64,000 bases of DNA. Origin: a virus. The DNA lies in the IMG/VR virus record IMGVR_UViG_3300037104_000911, positions 1-64,000 of that record; one strand, given 5' to 3'. This document shows, one piece after another, positions 43,301 to 50,389 of this stretch. A model generated the notes under the pieces. It was not told the origin of the DNA. It did no database searches and saw nothing but the letters and a program-made list of their open reading frames with translations. Each line of letters begins with the position of its first letter. The first letter of the stretch is position 1. A program made the position numbers and the translations under genes.

Positions 43301-43385
43301 CTGTATCTAATTTCAAATCAATATCTGAAGTATTCGTTCCAACAATTGTAGTTTTTAATTTATTAAAAACATCTCTTAGTGGCAT
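40329..43385 (-). CDS. Portal protein, T4 gp20-like, interrupted by an intein
   Basis: 1018-residue precursor; removing the intein (residues 487-874) leaves about 630 residues, near the gp20 size. The N-extein has TALVIYRINRSTEKRKISVEVG and LP-x-x-ARKAIEKIKEEFRKRK, typical of gp20-type portals, and GVPASFLGIEENMNAK directly before the insertion. The C-extein resumes at STLAEENVQYARTIVNNQK. The C-terminus is Gly/Met-rich. The portal forms the head-tail vertex and DNA channel. Confidence 0.9.
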   Translation of the reverse strand: MPLRDVFNKLKTTIVGTNTSDIDLKLDTAVKDITAYRSQIGRNGYIELVKNLISKTGLDVPSSFAQATTLTPAALGQGTRLMRYKTYEGIVYNINYCHRALTVLTDSILAPDDITKTALEVNPTTFLEGEKNVSSDVRNCKELIEKLKLENALDIIVKNTLQFGDFFTEIADAKTALTSRSAILTESYYSDSNKNLESFISEGEDKQKMKVILDYSSFEDDKKKSKEKKIDLADVHLLYYEPKRVVKLQSDMFPVCFGYLIFPQAVLNPSLMIQNQMVNSICQNILSSLSKKIPNLNKDTVNTNDLKDIINTMMRESDPSKTMNIRYVPPSKIQHFMVPSTKFYPYGESIFDPSVFTAKLIIALETALVIYRINRSTEKRKISVEVGLPRDARKAIEKIKEEFRKRKVSIDTLGTVDTIPSMINTFEDIYLPSKDGKNYVDVTSFGEGMVETRGKVDEIKMLRDTLVSNLGVPASFLGIEENMNAKCIHLDSSIKLLSSKRILLKELINEFNENGEIKNKYTFSYDIETGKIVPGKIVWAGVTRKNARVVKVTLDNGEFEIVTPDHNFMLRDGSFIEAKDLKENDSLMPLYTKITNAMTTLHKTPYVMVYHPGTDTWELAHRVIAKEMGIVTDGDKLNVHHEDFNPMNNNPDNLKGLTDSEHVRVHLENKHFLSTGRGKVKLENYIEEKCIICEDNFIRHIATNQITCLKKECLKERKRLDGLKSWEKRKHNYPPSLELICPYCKIHFIRTDSYIKGSKSGIITCGKKECYKKSFIDLNNTPERKKVLSESGHKGGIISGPILSEYNKIHGSWNKGLTKETDERVRINAENCVGSHLNHKVVSVEFLDYTVDTGDITVEKYNNFSLSSGIIVHNSTLAEENVQYARTIVNNQKYFTHQINDLIKKIYEIVDPEKALTILDNVSIALPPPKSLQFEREAKYLSDLANLVQTLEGIGVPKDWSKKKYLTSIDWDEVKKFEIDEKIEKSLGVDKEVEGGEMGGMGGMGEIPPAGGGGMGTY
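40764..41927 (-). mobile_element. Intein with HNH endonuclease domain in the portal protein
   Basis: 388 residues starting at Cys487 (CIHLDSSIKLLSS, block A), with a block B TPDHNFML. An HNH-type centre (LNVHHEDFNPMNNNPDNLKGL) and two zinc clusters (CIICEDNF...CLKKEC and CPYCKIHF...CGKKEC) follow. It ends with blocks F/G, ITVEKYNNFSLSSGIIVHN, followed by Ser+1. All splice residues (Cys1, His-Asn, Ser+1) are present, so splicing should work. Confidence 0.9.
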
Positions 43386-43426
43386 TTATTCTTTCTCCAT
43401 TTCTTACTCACTAATTATACAAAATA

Positions 43427-43459
43427 AGCGCACTAAATACTTTGGATATTTAGTGCGCT
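43427..43459 (-). terminator. Hairpin terminator upstream of the portal gene
   Basis: A 13-bp perfect stem (AGCGCACTAAATA/TATTTAGTGCGCT) followed on the minus strand by TATTTTGTATAA. Confidence 0.75.
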
Positions 43460-43474
43460 ATAAAAACTTTTTTA

Positions 43475-44092
43475 TTACTTTAATTCTTTTTTAGCTAATT
43501 CTTTATATTTTTTTATACAATTTTCTTTATCTAATCCTTGTTTTCCAGCACATTCTCTAGCAGCTTTACTCATATAATTACGATAGAATTTATATCCTGC
43601 ATAACCCGTAACTCCTGCTAAAGTTGCACCTATAGCATATTTTCCTTTAGGATATTTAGTATTTAAAGCTTTTAATCTTATTATTTTTTTATTTCCATTA
43701 ACTTTATCTTTAAGGTTCTTTATGATTTTTTTGTATTGATTAATAAGATCATTTTTTTTCATACTAAATTCTTGTTTTAAATTATCAATTTGTATTAATT
43801 TATTTTTAACTATGCTACCACTACTACCACTTTGTTGTCTAACTTTCAGTACATCTTCTCTTGCTTTTTTTATCAATTTATTATATTTTATAGTTAAGTT
43901 AGTTAAAGCTTTTTTAATTTTTTTTTCCATTTGCTTTTCAACATCTTGATGCATTTGTTCAACAAGAAGTATAAGTTCTTTAGCTTCTTTTATAGTAATA
44001 GATTCAGATAAAATTAAATATTCTTCGAGATACTCTAATTCTGAGTTTTTATCATACCGTATTTCTTTTAACAAAAATTCATAGAGTATCAT
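43475..44092 (-). CDS. Head-region coiled-coil protein with Gly-zipper segment and Cys pair, 205 aa
   Basis: Paralogue of the next gene: LYEFLLKEI...LEYLEEYLILSESITIKEAKELILLVEQMHQ at the N-terminus, then a long coiled coil (residues ~55-145) and a Gly/Ala-rich hydrophobic segment (YAIGATLAGVTGYAGYKFY, ~152-170). CAGKQGLDKENC and a Lys tail end the protein. Unknown function; possibly an internal or ejected head protein. Confidence 0.6.
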   Translation of the reverse strand: MILYEFLLKEIRYDKNSELEYLEEYLILSESITIKEAKELILLVEQMHQDVEKQMEKKIKKALTNLTIKYNKLIKKAREDVLKVRQQSGSSGSIVKNKLIQIDNLKQEFSMKKNDLINQYKKIIKNLKDKVNGNKKIIRLKALNTKYPKGKYAIGATLAGVTGYAGYKFYRNYMSKAARECAGKQGLDKENCIKKYKELAKKELK

Positions 44093-44114
44093 AAATTAAT
44101 TTCCTTGAATCCAA

Positions 44115-44657
44115 TTAAGCTTTAGCTTTAGCCATCTTCTTATTTTTAAATACTTTGTATGCACCATAACCTGCAGCAGCTGCAGCTGTTCCTGCTAAAG
44201 CATATTTTCCACCTTTAGCAGTCTTAGGATATTTAACTTTTAAAGCTTTTAATCTAATCAATGATTTATTTTTTGCAGCTTTATCACCCACCGACTTTAC
44301 TAAATTTTCAAATCTTTTAACAAGTTCAGCTTTTTTCACACTAAAAGCTTGTTTTAAATTATCAAGTTTTACATTTAGATTAGCAATAGTTTTAGTACTT
44401 TTTCCTTCTGCTTTAGCTAAAGCAACTGCTTTTCTAGCTTCTTTAATTTTTGCACTATAACTTGCTGATAATTTAGATAATAGTTTATGAAATCTACCTT
44501 CCATTTGTTTTTCAACATTTTGATGCATCTGTTCTACAAGAGCTATAAGTTTTTTAGCTTCTTTTAAAGTAATAGATTCAGTTAAAATCAAATATTCCTC
44601 AAGATAATCTAGTTCGGGACCTTCAACTTCTTTTAATAAAATTTCATATAGTAACAT
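44115..44657 (-). CDS. Paralogue of the 43475 protein, 180 aa, without the Cys pair
   Basis: The same N-terminal block (LLYEILLKEV...LDYLEEYLILTESITLKEAK) and coiled coil. The hydrophobic segment is KYALAGTAAAAAGYGAYKVF. The C-terminal Cys pair is missing and the protein ends in a short Lys/Ala tail. GGAGGAATT precedes the start. Confidence 0.6.
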   Translation of the reverse strand: MLLYEILLKEVEGPELDYLEEYLILTESITLKEAKKLIALVEQMHQNVEKQMEGRFHKLLSKLSASYSAKIKEARKAVALAKAEGKSTKTIANLNVKLDNLKQAFSVKKAELVKRFENLVKSVGDKAAKNKSLIRLKALKVKYPKTAKGGKYALAGTAAAAAGYGAYKVFKNKKMAKAKA

Positions 44658-44676
44658 AATTTAATTCCTCCATTTT

Positions 44677-44706
44677 ATATTTTTATTTTGTTCTATATAT
44701 TTTTAA
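44677..44706 (-). promoter_or_regulatory. AGAACA-type promoter-like motif
   Basis: Minus-strand TATAGAACAAAATAAAAATA and TAAAA, about 35 bases before the start at 44657. Confidence 0.5.
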
Positions 44707-44715
44707 GCATTGGTT

Positions 44716-45663
44716 TTATATATTTTTAGCTGCCATTTTTTTAGCAATTTTTATTTCTTTTTCTCTTTTTTCAATTTCAACATCTTTTTTATAAACAGTA
44801 ATATTATCTTTTTGGATTTGAATTTGAGTATTGGTTTTTTCTATTCTGTTACTAACTTTATCTTTACAATCTTCTGGATTTTTTTGTGTTGCACATTTAG
44901 CTTCCATTTGATTTAAAACTTCTAGTTGTTTGTTTAATGATATTAATTTATATTGAGACATACAAAGCTCTCTTGTAGGTCCAGTTTTATATACTCCACA
45001 TTTTCTGGAAGCTTGACTAAATATAGCTAATGCTGTTCTCCAAGTATTTTTAAGTGCAAAATCCATAGCATACCCAGCTGCAATTCCAGTGGCCATTCCA
45101 ACTGCAGCCGCTGCCATTTTTTGCTCAGATATATTAATAGATTCTTCTGCTATTTCTTTTAATTTGTTTTGATTACTTTCAATCCTATTTTTTACTTTAT
45201 CAATTTCTAGTTGTCCTTTTTCTCTACAGGAATTTTGATCTGAAGTCTTATTACAATTAACTAACATTTTATTTAATATAACTAATTTTTGTTGTAGTAT
45301 ATTAATTCTTTCTCTAGCCATACACATCTGTTTACCTGGACCTTTTGAAAAACCACATTTTCTATATGCTTTACTAAAAGCAAAATTTAACCCTTTCCAT
45401 GCAGCTCCTAAACCAAGAGTAACAAGTAAAGTCCATCCAAATGTTTGTCCTGCTCCAACTTTTGCATTATGAACTACAAATTTACCAAATTTATCAGTGG
45501 TATGACGTAAAACTTTTCCTTCAGCATCTTTCATTGCTGCACCACGATAAAGATTTTTCAATCCTTTTTTAGCTACATCTCTTACAGGTCCTAACTCATA
45601 ACTTGCTTCGGATAATGAATCTGTTTCGCTTAAATAACTAAGGTAATTTTCTAAAAGATTCAT
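44716..45663 (-). CDS. Head-region protein with two Cys/coiled-coil repeats, 315 aa
   Basis: Two homologous halves. Each has a hydrophobic segment (FGWTLLVTLGLGAAWKGLNF; AAAVGMATGIAAGYAMDFAL), then KCGFSKGPGKQMC or KCGVYKTGPTRELC. Each continues with a coiled coil carrying CNKTSDQNSC or CATQKNPEDC. The pattern repeats at about 140 residues. The N-terminal ENYLSYLSETDSLSEA is like the paralogues nearby. Probably a membrane- or tail-tube-interacting head protein; function unknown. Confidence 0.6.
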   Translation of the reverse strand: MNLLENYLSYLSETDSLSEASYELGPVRDVAKKGLKNLYRGAAMKDAEGKVLRHTTDKFGKFVVHNAKVGAGQTFGWTLLVTLGLGAAWKGLNFAFSKAYRKCGFSKGPGKQMCMARERINILQQKLVILNKMLVNCNKTSDQNSCREKGQLEIDKVKNRIESNQNKLKEIAEESINISEQKMAAAAVGMATGIAAGYAMDFALKNTWRTALAIFSQASRKCGVYKTGPTRELCMSQYKLISLNKQLEVLNQMEAKCATQKNPEDCKDKVSNRIEKTNTQIQIQKDNITVYKKDVEIEKREKEIKIAKKMAAKNI

Positions 45664-45676
45664 TTATTTTTGTTTC

Positions 45677-46123
45677 CTATTTTTGATTAATATTCTTCCA
45701 AAAATCTTCTTTTGTATCTCCACTCATTAATTCATCGGTTGTTGTTTTATATATTTCATCGTTTTCAAATTTAGTATTAAAATATTCCATTACATTAAAA
45801 AGAAATGTTTCTTCTGATCCATACATATTAATAAAAGATTTTTTCAAACCTGGACCAATCATTTTTAAAACTAAATATCCAAAATCTTTAGACACAGTTT
45901 TAAATTGACTTTCATTTATTTTCATTGCTTCTAATGAATAAACCATTATTTTTTCTTTATATATTATTTCAAATGCTTTATCCATATGTATTGTTAAAAC
46001 AATAAAGTAATGTTCATAAAACTTAATAAAATCTAAATTTTCATTATTCTTTATTTTTCTATAAAATACATATAATAAACAAAATAAAAAAATAAAAGAT
46101 AAAATACCATATATATGTATCAT
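45677..46123 (-). CDS. Single-pass membrane protein, 148 aa
   Basis: N-terminal hydrophobic helix (IYGILSFIFLFCLLYVFY, residues ~4-21) followed by a charged, helical soluble part. No family recognised. Stop and the next start are adjacent. Confidence 0.6.
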   Translation of the reverse strand: MIHIYGILSFIFLFCLLYVFYRKIKNNENLDFIKFYEHYFIVLTIHMDKAFEIIYKEKIMVYSLEAMKINESQFKTVSKDFGYLVLKMIGPGLKKSFINMYGSEETFLFNVMEYFNTKFENDEIYKTTTDELMSGDTKEDFWKNINQK

Positions 46124-46362
46124 TATTCACCATCCGTGATTATATCTATGGGAAACTCTTCATCTTTAACTTCTGAAATACTAATGCTTGAAATTTTTGA
46201 AGGTTTTAATATTACTGTACCAGATGATACCTCTAATGTTATAACTTCTTTATATTTCATTATTTCTGAAAATTCTAATATATAATTTGAAAAATCAGAA
46301 AAATCTTTATCAAATAAAATAATTGGTTCTGTATTCTCTTGATATATTACTATTCTCCTCAT
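46123..46362 (-). CDS. Small hypothetical protein, 79 aa
   Basis: Alternating hydrophobic/charged beta-like sequence (MRRIVIYQENTEPIILFDKD...). It overlaps the following gene by one base. No family recognised. Confidence 0.55.
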   Translation of the reverse strand: MRRIVIYQENTEPIILFDKDFSDFSNYILEFSEIMKYKEVITLEVSSGTVILKPSKISSISISEVKDEEFPIDIITDGE

Positions 46363-46378
46363 TTCTTAAATCAACCTT

Positions 46379-46696
46379 TCAGCTAGATATAAATTTATCT
46401 AACAATGATTTTGACTTTTCTTCAAGTTCTTCAATTTTAATATCTGTTGTTTTTATTAATTCATCATTTTTTTCTATATTTTCTTTAGTATAATATGGTT
46501 TTATAATAGGTTCTGCTAATTGTGTAATTTCTTCTATTGAATATTTATCTATTCCATCTGTTTTTATTTTCATTTTTATACTTTGAAGTTCTCTTTCAGA
46601 AACTTCAGCTTCAAATGGTGATCTAACAACTTTTCCCTTAACTAAAAAAATCTTATTTGGAGTATATATTCCAACTTTATATTTTTTATTTGCCAC
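46379..46696 (-). CDS. Small hypothetical protein, about 105 aa
   Basis: A GTG start at 46694-46696 is chosen because AAAGGAG lies eight bases before it; an ATG at 46717 would put that site inside the gene. The N-terminal half (YKVGIYTPNKIFLVKGKVVRSPF) looks beta-rich, the C-terminal half helical. No family recognised. Confidence 0.55.
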   Translation of the reverse strand: MANKKYKVGIYTPNKIFLVKGKVVRSPFEAEVSERELQSIKMKIKTDGIDKYSIEEITQLAEPIIKPYYTKENIEKNDELIKTTDIKIEELEEKSKSLLDKFISS

Positions 46697-46720
46697 TTTA
46701 TCATCTCCTTTCATCATAAT

Positions 46721-46753
46721 AAAAAGAGGGAGTTATTACAACTCCCTCTTTTT
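46721..46753 (-). terminator. Rho-independent terminator
   Basis: A 14-bp stem AAAAAGAGGGAGTT/AACTCCCTCTTTTT with a 5-base loop; the arm itself ends in T5 on either strand. Confidence 0.88.
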
Positions 46754-46773
46754 ATTATCTTTATCTATAAAAA

Positions 46774-47874
46774 TTATAATTTTGCTTTTTTCTGAGCCAA
46801 ATGTCCAACTGCTCCACCAACTACAGCTCCAAGAGGACCACCAACCATTCCACCTGCAGCTGCTCCACCTGCAGCTCCAGCCATTCCTTCTTTTACATCT
46901 TCTTCATCTTTATTTATTTTTTTTTTTTCGTCTTCTTCATCTTCATCTTCTTTTTCTTTTGGTTCTTTTTCTTCAAGATCATCTTCTTCAACCATAAAGA
47001 ACTCTTCTAGTTCATCTGCTTCACCCAGTTTATCTTTTTCATCTTCATCTTTCTCTTCTGCACCTTCAATCTGTTCTTTAAATAGTTTAAAAGCTTCTTC
47101 AATTTGATCAGATGCTGAATTATTTTTAATTCCTAAACCACTAGAATCTTCTTTCTGAACTTTTTTATCTACATCTAACTCTCCTTTTTCCTCTTCTGCT
47201 TCACCCTCTTCCTCTTCTGCTTCACCCTTATCTTTTTCTGCTTCACCCTCTTTCTCTTTTATTTCACCCTCTTTTTCCTCTTTTTCATCTTCTGCTTCTA
47301 ACATAAGCATTTCAAGTTCTAAATCTTCTACGATCTTATCAACTTCCTCTTCGGAAGCTAAACCTGTTCCTGCTTCTTTTGTCTCTTCATCTTTTGGGGT
47401 TTCAATTTCTTCCATTTCAGAAATTAGTTTTTCAATTACAGCTTGTTCCATATTTTCAGCTATTCCTTCAAATTCCCCACCTTCTTCCTTTTCAAATTCT
47501 TTGGGAACTTTAACTGCATCTTTAACTTCCCCACCTTCTTCATCATCTTCTAGCATAAACTCTTCAACGAGTTCATCTTCAAGATCACCCATAGTTTTCT
47601 TGACGTCCTCAGCTTCCTCACCAGTTTCAATTTCATTTTCCTCTGGTTCTTTCTCTTGAACATCCTGTTCTACAAATAATCTAGAATCAGAAGATTTCTC
47701 TTTGAAATAATATCTTTCAAGTACTGAAGAGGCATCTTTATGAGTCTGAAGTTCTCCACCCCCATCATAAGAAATAATTGGGTCAAGCATTGGACCTTTT
47801 ACATTAAATGCTTTAGTATCGTATTCAGAAATTGCTTCTTTTAAAAGCTCAACATAAGATATTTTCTTTTTCAT
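46774..47874 (-). CDS. Highly acidic protein with C-terminal glycine-zipper, 366 aa
   Basis: Residues ~65-330 are dominated by Glu/Asp/Lys low complexity. The N-terminus has SYVELLKEAIS and SYDGGGELQTHKDASSVLERYYF. The last ~35 residues form a glycine-zipper-like segment (GMAGAAGGAAAGGMVGGPLG, followed by AVVGGAVG) typical of membrane-inserting proteins. It is expressed from its own promoter motif and terminator. It could be a core or ejected protein, or it could resemble scaffold; this is not established. Confidence 0.6.
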   Translation of the reverse strand: MKKKISYVELLKEAISEYDTKAFNVKGPMLDPIISYDGGGELQTHKDASSVLERYYFKEKSSDSRLFVEQDVQEKEPEENEIETGEEAEDVKKTMGDLEDELVEEFMLEDDEEGGEVKDAVKVPKEFEKEEGGEFEGIAENMEQAVIEKLISEMEEIETPKDEETKEAGTGLASEEEVDKIVEDLELEMLMLEAEDEKEEKEGEIKEKEGEAEKDKGEAEEEEGEAEEEKGELDVDKKVQKEDSSGLGIKNNSASDQIEEAFKLFKEQIEGAEEKDEDEKDKLGEADELEEFFMVEEDDLEEKEPKEKEDEDEEDEKKKINKDEEDVKEGMAGAAGGAAAGGMVGGPLGAVVGGAVGHLAQKKAKL

Positions 47875-47906
47875 AATAAATCAATCCTCCTAATATTAAT
47901 ATTGCT

Positions 47907-47936
47907 TCATTTTCTATTTGTTCTTTATTTTTAAGG
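47907..47936 (-). promoter_or_regulatory. AGAACA-type promoter-like motif
   Basis: Minus-strand AATAAAGAACAAATAGAAAA about 45 bases before the start at 47874. Confidence 0.5.
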
Positions 47937-47962
47937 TGTTAGTCACTAGTTAGTTTCTCGGA

Positions 47963-49522
47963 CTAAAACATAGTTATTTTTTCTTCTGGTTTTATCTTAT
48001 CTAATGCTTGCATGTCATTTACATTTAACCCACTAAAAATTGTGGTATCGCTATCATTTACAATCTCTTCATCGGTTTTAGATTTATTTACTACCATATA
48101 TCCATTAAGAAATTTAAACATTGAAAAATCAACTTTAAAATCTAATGATAAATTAGCTATACCATTTCTATTTTTTCCAATATTCATATGAACTATATCT
48201 TGATGTTTATCTTTAGACATAATTATGATACAATCTGCATGCTCAACTTTTTTTATACCCTCTGACATCATAGCCATATTTAAATCTTTTGATTCTAAAT
48301 TTCCTCTATAAACATCTCTTGTTAGTTGAGAAGCTGTTATTACAGGAATACTATATTGAACCGCTATATCTTTAAGATTAGAGGTTATATGAGATAATTC
48401 TAACCTATATTGATCATATGCTATTGTATCTAATTTTAATAAATCTAAATAATCAACATATAAACTTTTAATAGAATTTGGACCATATATAGATTTGACA
48501 TCATCCATAATCATCATTATATCAGTTGGACTTATTGAAAATTTTGGATAATATTTAAATAAAACTGTTGTATTGTCTTTAACTATTTTATTTATAACTT
48601 GATTTTTCACATATCCTGGTGGGTCAGAAACATTTTCAGAATTAATCTCTCTCAAAAATTGAATATCTGTTTTTTCATACATACATTGATACATTCTCAT
48701 TAAAGATTCATCTACTAAATTTTCAAGAGTTATAACCAAATGAACTTTTGGTTTTCCATCATCTTCTTGAATCTCATAAGATGTTTTTTTAGTTAATAAA
48801 TCATTAACTATAAAATTCAACATCAAAGTAGATTTTCCGCCACCAGAACCTCCAGCAAAGATATATAGTCTTGATTTTTCAAATCCACCTTTAAAAACTT
48901 TATAATCTAGAACATCATACCCGGTTGCTATGGTATTTCCTTTATCATACTTCTTTTTTATTAATTCAACAACTTTATTATAATCATCATTCATAATATC
49001 TAAACTTGATGAAGCTTCTACTTCTACTGCTCTACTACTTTCCATTAAATCAGAGTACATTGATTTTACAAATTTTTCATAATCCGAAACAATGTTATCA
49101 GCAGTATCAAACGATCCAGCTTTTACAGTTTCTAAAAATTTATTTAACTCTGCATAATTTGATAATAATGATATTAATTTTTTTCTGGTTCTTACTTGAG
49201 ATATTCCATCATAAATTATAGCGTCTTCATAATTTTCATTTATTATAGATGTTAAAAAATCTTCCATGTTTCTGTGTTTTGCACCTGTTAAAATACTATC
49301 AACTATTGTTTCCGATAATTTATCTTCAAGTTTTAATTTACATATAGATTGTAAGCACTCCAATTTATTTTTTATAGATATAGGAATATTGGTTTTTTCC
49401 TTTTTTTCATAAAAAGAAATTATATTATATATATCTCTAAATAATGCTTTATTTTTTTTAATTAATGTATTCTTATTTAAAGTAAGAATAAAACATGTAT
49501 TCAAAAATAACTCAGTAATCAT
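47963..49522 (-). CDS. Replicative DNA helicase, DnaB/T4 gp41-like
   Basis: 519 aa. The RecA-like core begins near residue 195 with TIATGYDVLDYKVFKGGF. Walker A is AGGSGGGKST (223-232), Walker B is SLYVDYLDLL, and PVITASQLTRDVYR is the conserved Gln/arginine-finger region. The N-terminal ~190 residues are helical, as in DnaB-type N-domains. It unwinds DNA at the fork with the polymerase encoded 5 kb away on the same strand. Confidence 0.9.
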   Translation of the reverse strand: MITELFLNTCFILTLNKNTLIKKNKALFRDIYNIISFYEKKEKTNIPISIKNKLECLQSICKLKLEDKLSETIVDSILTGAKHRNMEDFLTSIINENYEDAIIYDGISQVRTRKKLISLLSNYAELNKFLETVKAGSFDTADNIVSDYEKFVKSMYSDLMESSRAVEVEASSSLDIMNDDYNKVVELIKKKYDKGNTIATGYDVLDYKVFKGGFEKSRLYIFAGGSGGGKSTLMLNFIVNDLLTKKTSYEIQEDDGKPKVHLVITLENLVDESLMRMYQCMYEKTDIQFLREINSENVSDPPGYVKNQVINKIVKDNTTVLFKYYPKFSISPTDIMMIMDDVKSIYGPNSIKSLYVDYLDLLKLDTIAYDQYRLELSHITSNLKDIAVQYSIPVITASQLTRDVYRGNLESKDLNMAMMSEGIKKVEHADCIIIMSKDKHQDIVHMNIGKNRNGIANLSLDFKVDFSMFKFLNGYMVVNKSKTDEEIVNDSDTTIFSGLNVNDMQALDKIKPEEKITMF

Positions 49523-49746
49523 ATTTGTTGACCTTTCCTTTTTAACCCAGTTAATAATTTTATTTTATCTGTATTTTTTAAACTAGCAGGTGGATTCCAA
49601 ATATCAAATTCAACTGGTCTTTTCACCCCAAAAATATTTTCAATCCAATCTAAGTCTTCTTTTCCACAACAAAAATCGCAATAATTATCACCAAAAGACC
49701 ATATATCATTTCCTGCTTTTTCACCATTACACTTTAAACATTTCAT
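49519..49746 (-). CDS. Zinc-finger microprotein with DWIENIFG motif, about 75 aa
   Basis: The ATG at 49744-49746 behind GGTGGAG overlaps the previous stop. CLKCNGEKAG and CDFCCGKEDLDWIENIFGVK give a DnaJ-type CxxC/CxxC pair followed by the DW.x.NI motif shared with four neighbouring genes. Its stop overlaps the helicase start, so the two are coupled. Function unknown. Confidence 0.65.
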   Translation of the reverse strand: MKCLKCNGEKAGNDIWSFGDNYCDFCCGKEDLDWIENIFGVKRPVEFDIWNPPASLKNTDKIKLLTGLKRKGQQI

Positions 49747-50123
49747 AACTCCACCCAATTTCCATCACCTGTTGAAATATTTATGTTATTTTTTTGAGTA
49801 TCATAAAAAAGACTTCCTGCTGGTTGATTACTATAACCAGAACATCCACTTATTCCACAATATCCTACATAACCTGAGATACCACTATAACCACCAGCAC
49901 CTCCTTGTGTACTATAATAACCAGAAAATCCACTATATCCAGAAAAACCTCCAGATGTGGGAACTATTAAATCAACCCAGTTTATTCTTCCTTTTCCATG
50001 ACATATACTACAAGGTGTTTTAATAGGACCATCTGGATTATCATCATCTACTAATATTTTATAACCATCATTACAATGAGGACATTTTAATTTTCCATCT
50101 TCTTGTATTGCACCACAGGTCAT
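49743..50123 (-). CDS. Zinc-finger protein with GYSG repeats, 126 aa
   Basis: CPHCNDGYK and CSICHGKGRINWVDLIVP form the DnaJ-like zinc finger and the DW/NW-type motif (residues ~14-63). Residues ~65-100 are GFSGYSGFSGYY...GYSGISGY repeats like those in the tail fibres, followed by a short cap. This links the zinc-finger family to the fibre repeats. It overlaps both neighbours by four bases. Confidence 0.7.
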   Translation of the reverse strand: MTCGAIQEDGKLKCPHCNDGYKILVDDDNPDGPIKTPCSICHGKGRINWVDLIVPTSGGFSGYSGFSGYYSTQGGAGGYSGISGYVGYCGISGCSGYSNQPAGSLFYDTQKNNINISTGDGNWVEL

Positions 50124-50389
50124 AATATTTCACCTTTATACATTCTTAACATTATATCTTTATCTATTTCTAAAGCTATTTCTTTTGCCATTTTTTCTGC
50201 AATTTCATTCATAGTTGATATTCCAAATGAATTAGATAAATCTAAATCAAAAGAAAATGAATGAAATCCTGGTGTAACCCCAAATATATTTTCAATCCAA
50301 TCCAAATCTTTTTTTCCATGACAAAAATTACACCAAAGAACTGATTCTTCTGGATTTGTAAATTTTCCATTGCAATTTGGACATTTCAT
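50120..50389 (-). CDS. Zinc-finger protein with DWIENIFG motif, 89 aa
   Basis: CPNCNGKF and CNFCHGKKDLDWIENIFGVTPG, then an amphipathic C-terminal helix (MNEIAEKMAKEIALEID). Same family as the genes at 49519 and 49743. It starts at the base following the stop of the TGT-like gene. Confidence 0.65.
   Translation of the reverse strand: MKCPNCNGKFTNPEESVLWCNFCHGKKDLDWIENIFGVTPGFHSFSFDLDLSNSFGISTMNEIAEKMAKEIALEIDKDIMLRMYKGEIL

Noticed and set aside
46782-47010. Plus-strand Leu/His/Phe-rich ORFs at the acidic protein gene
   Set aside because: They are antisense readings of the Glu/Lys-rich low-complexity region.
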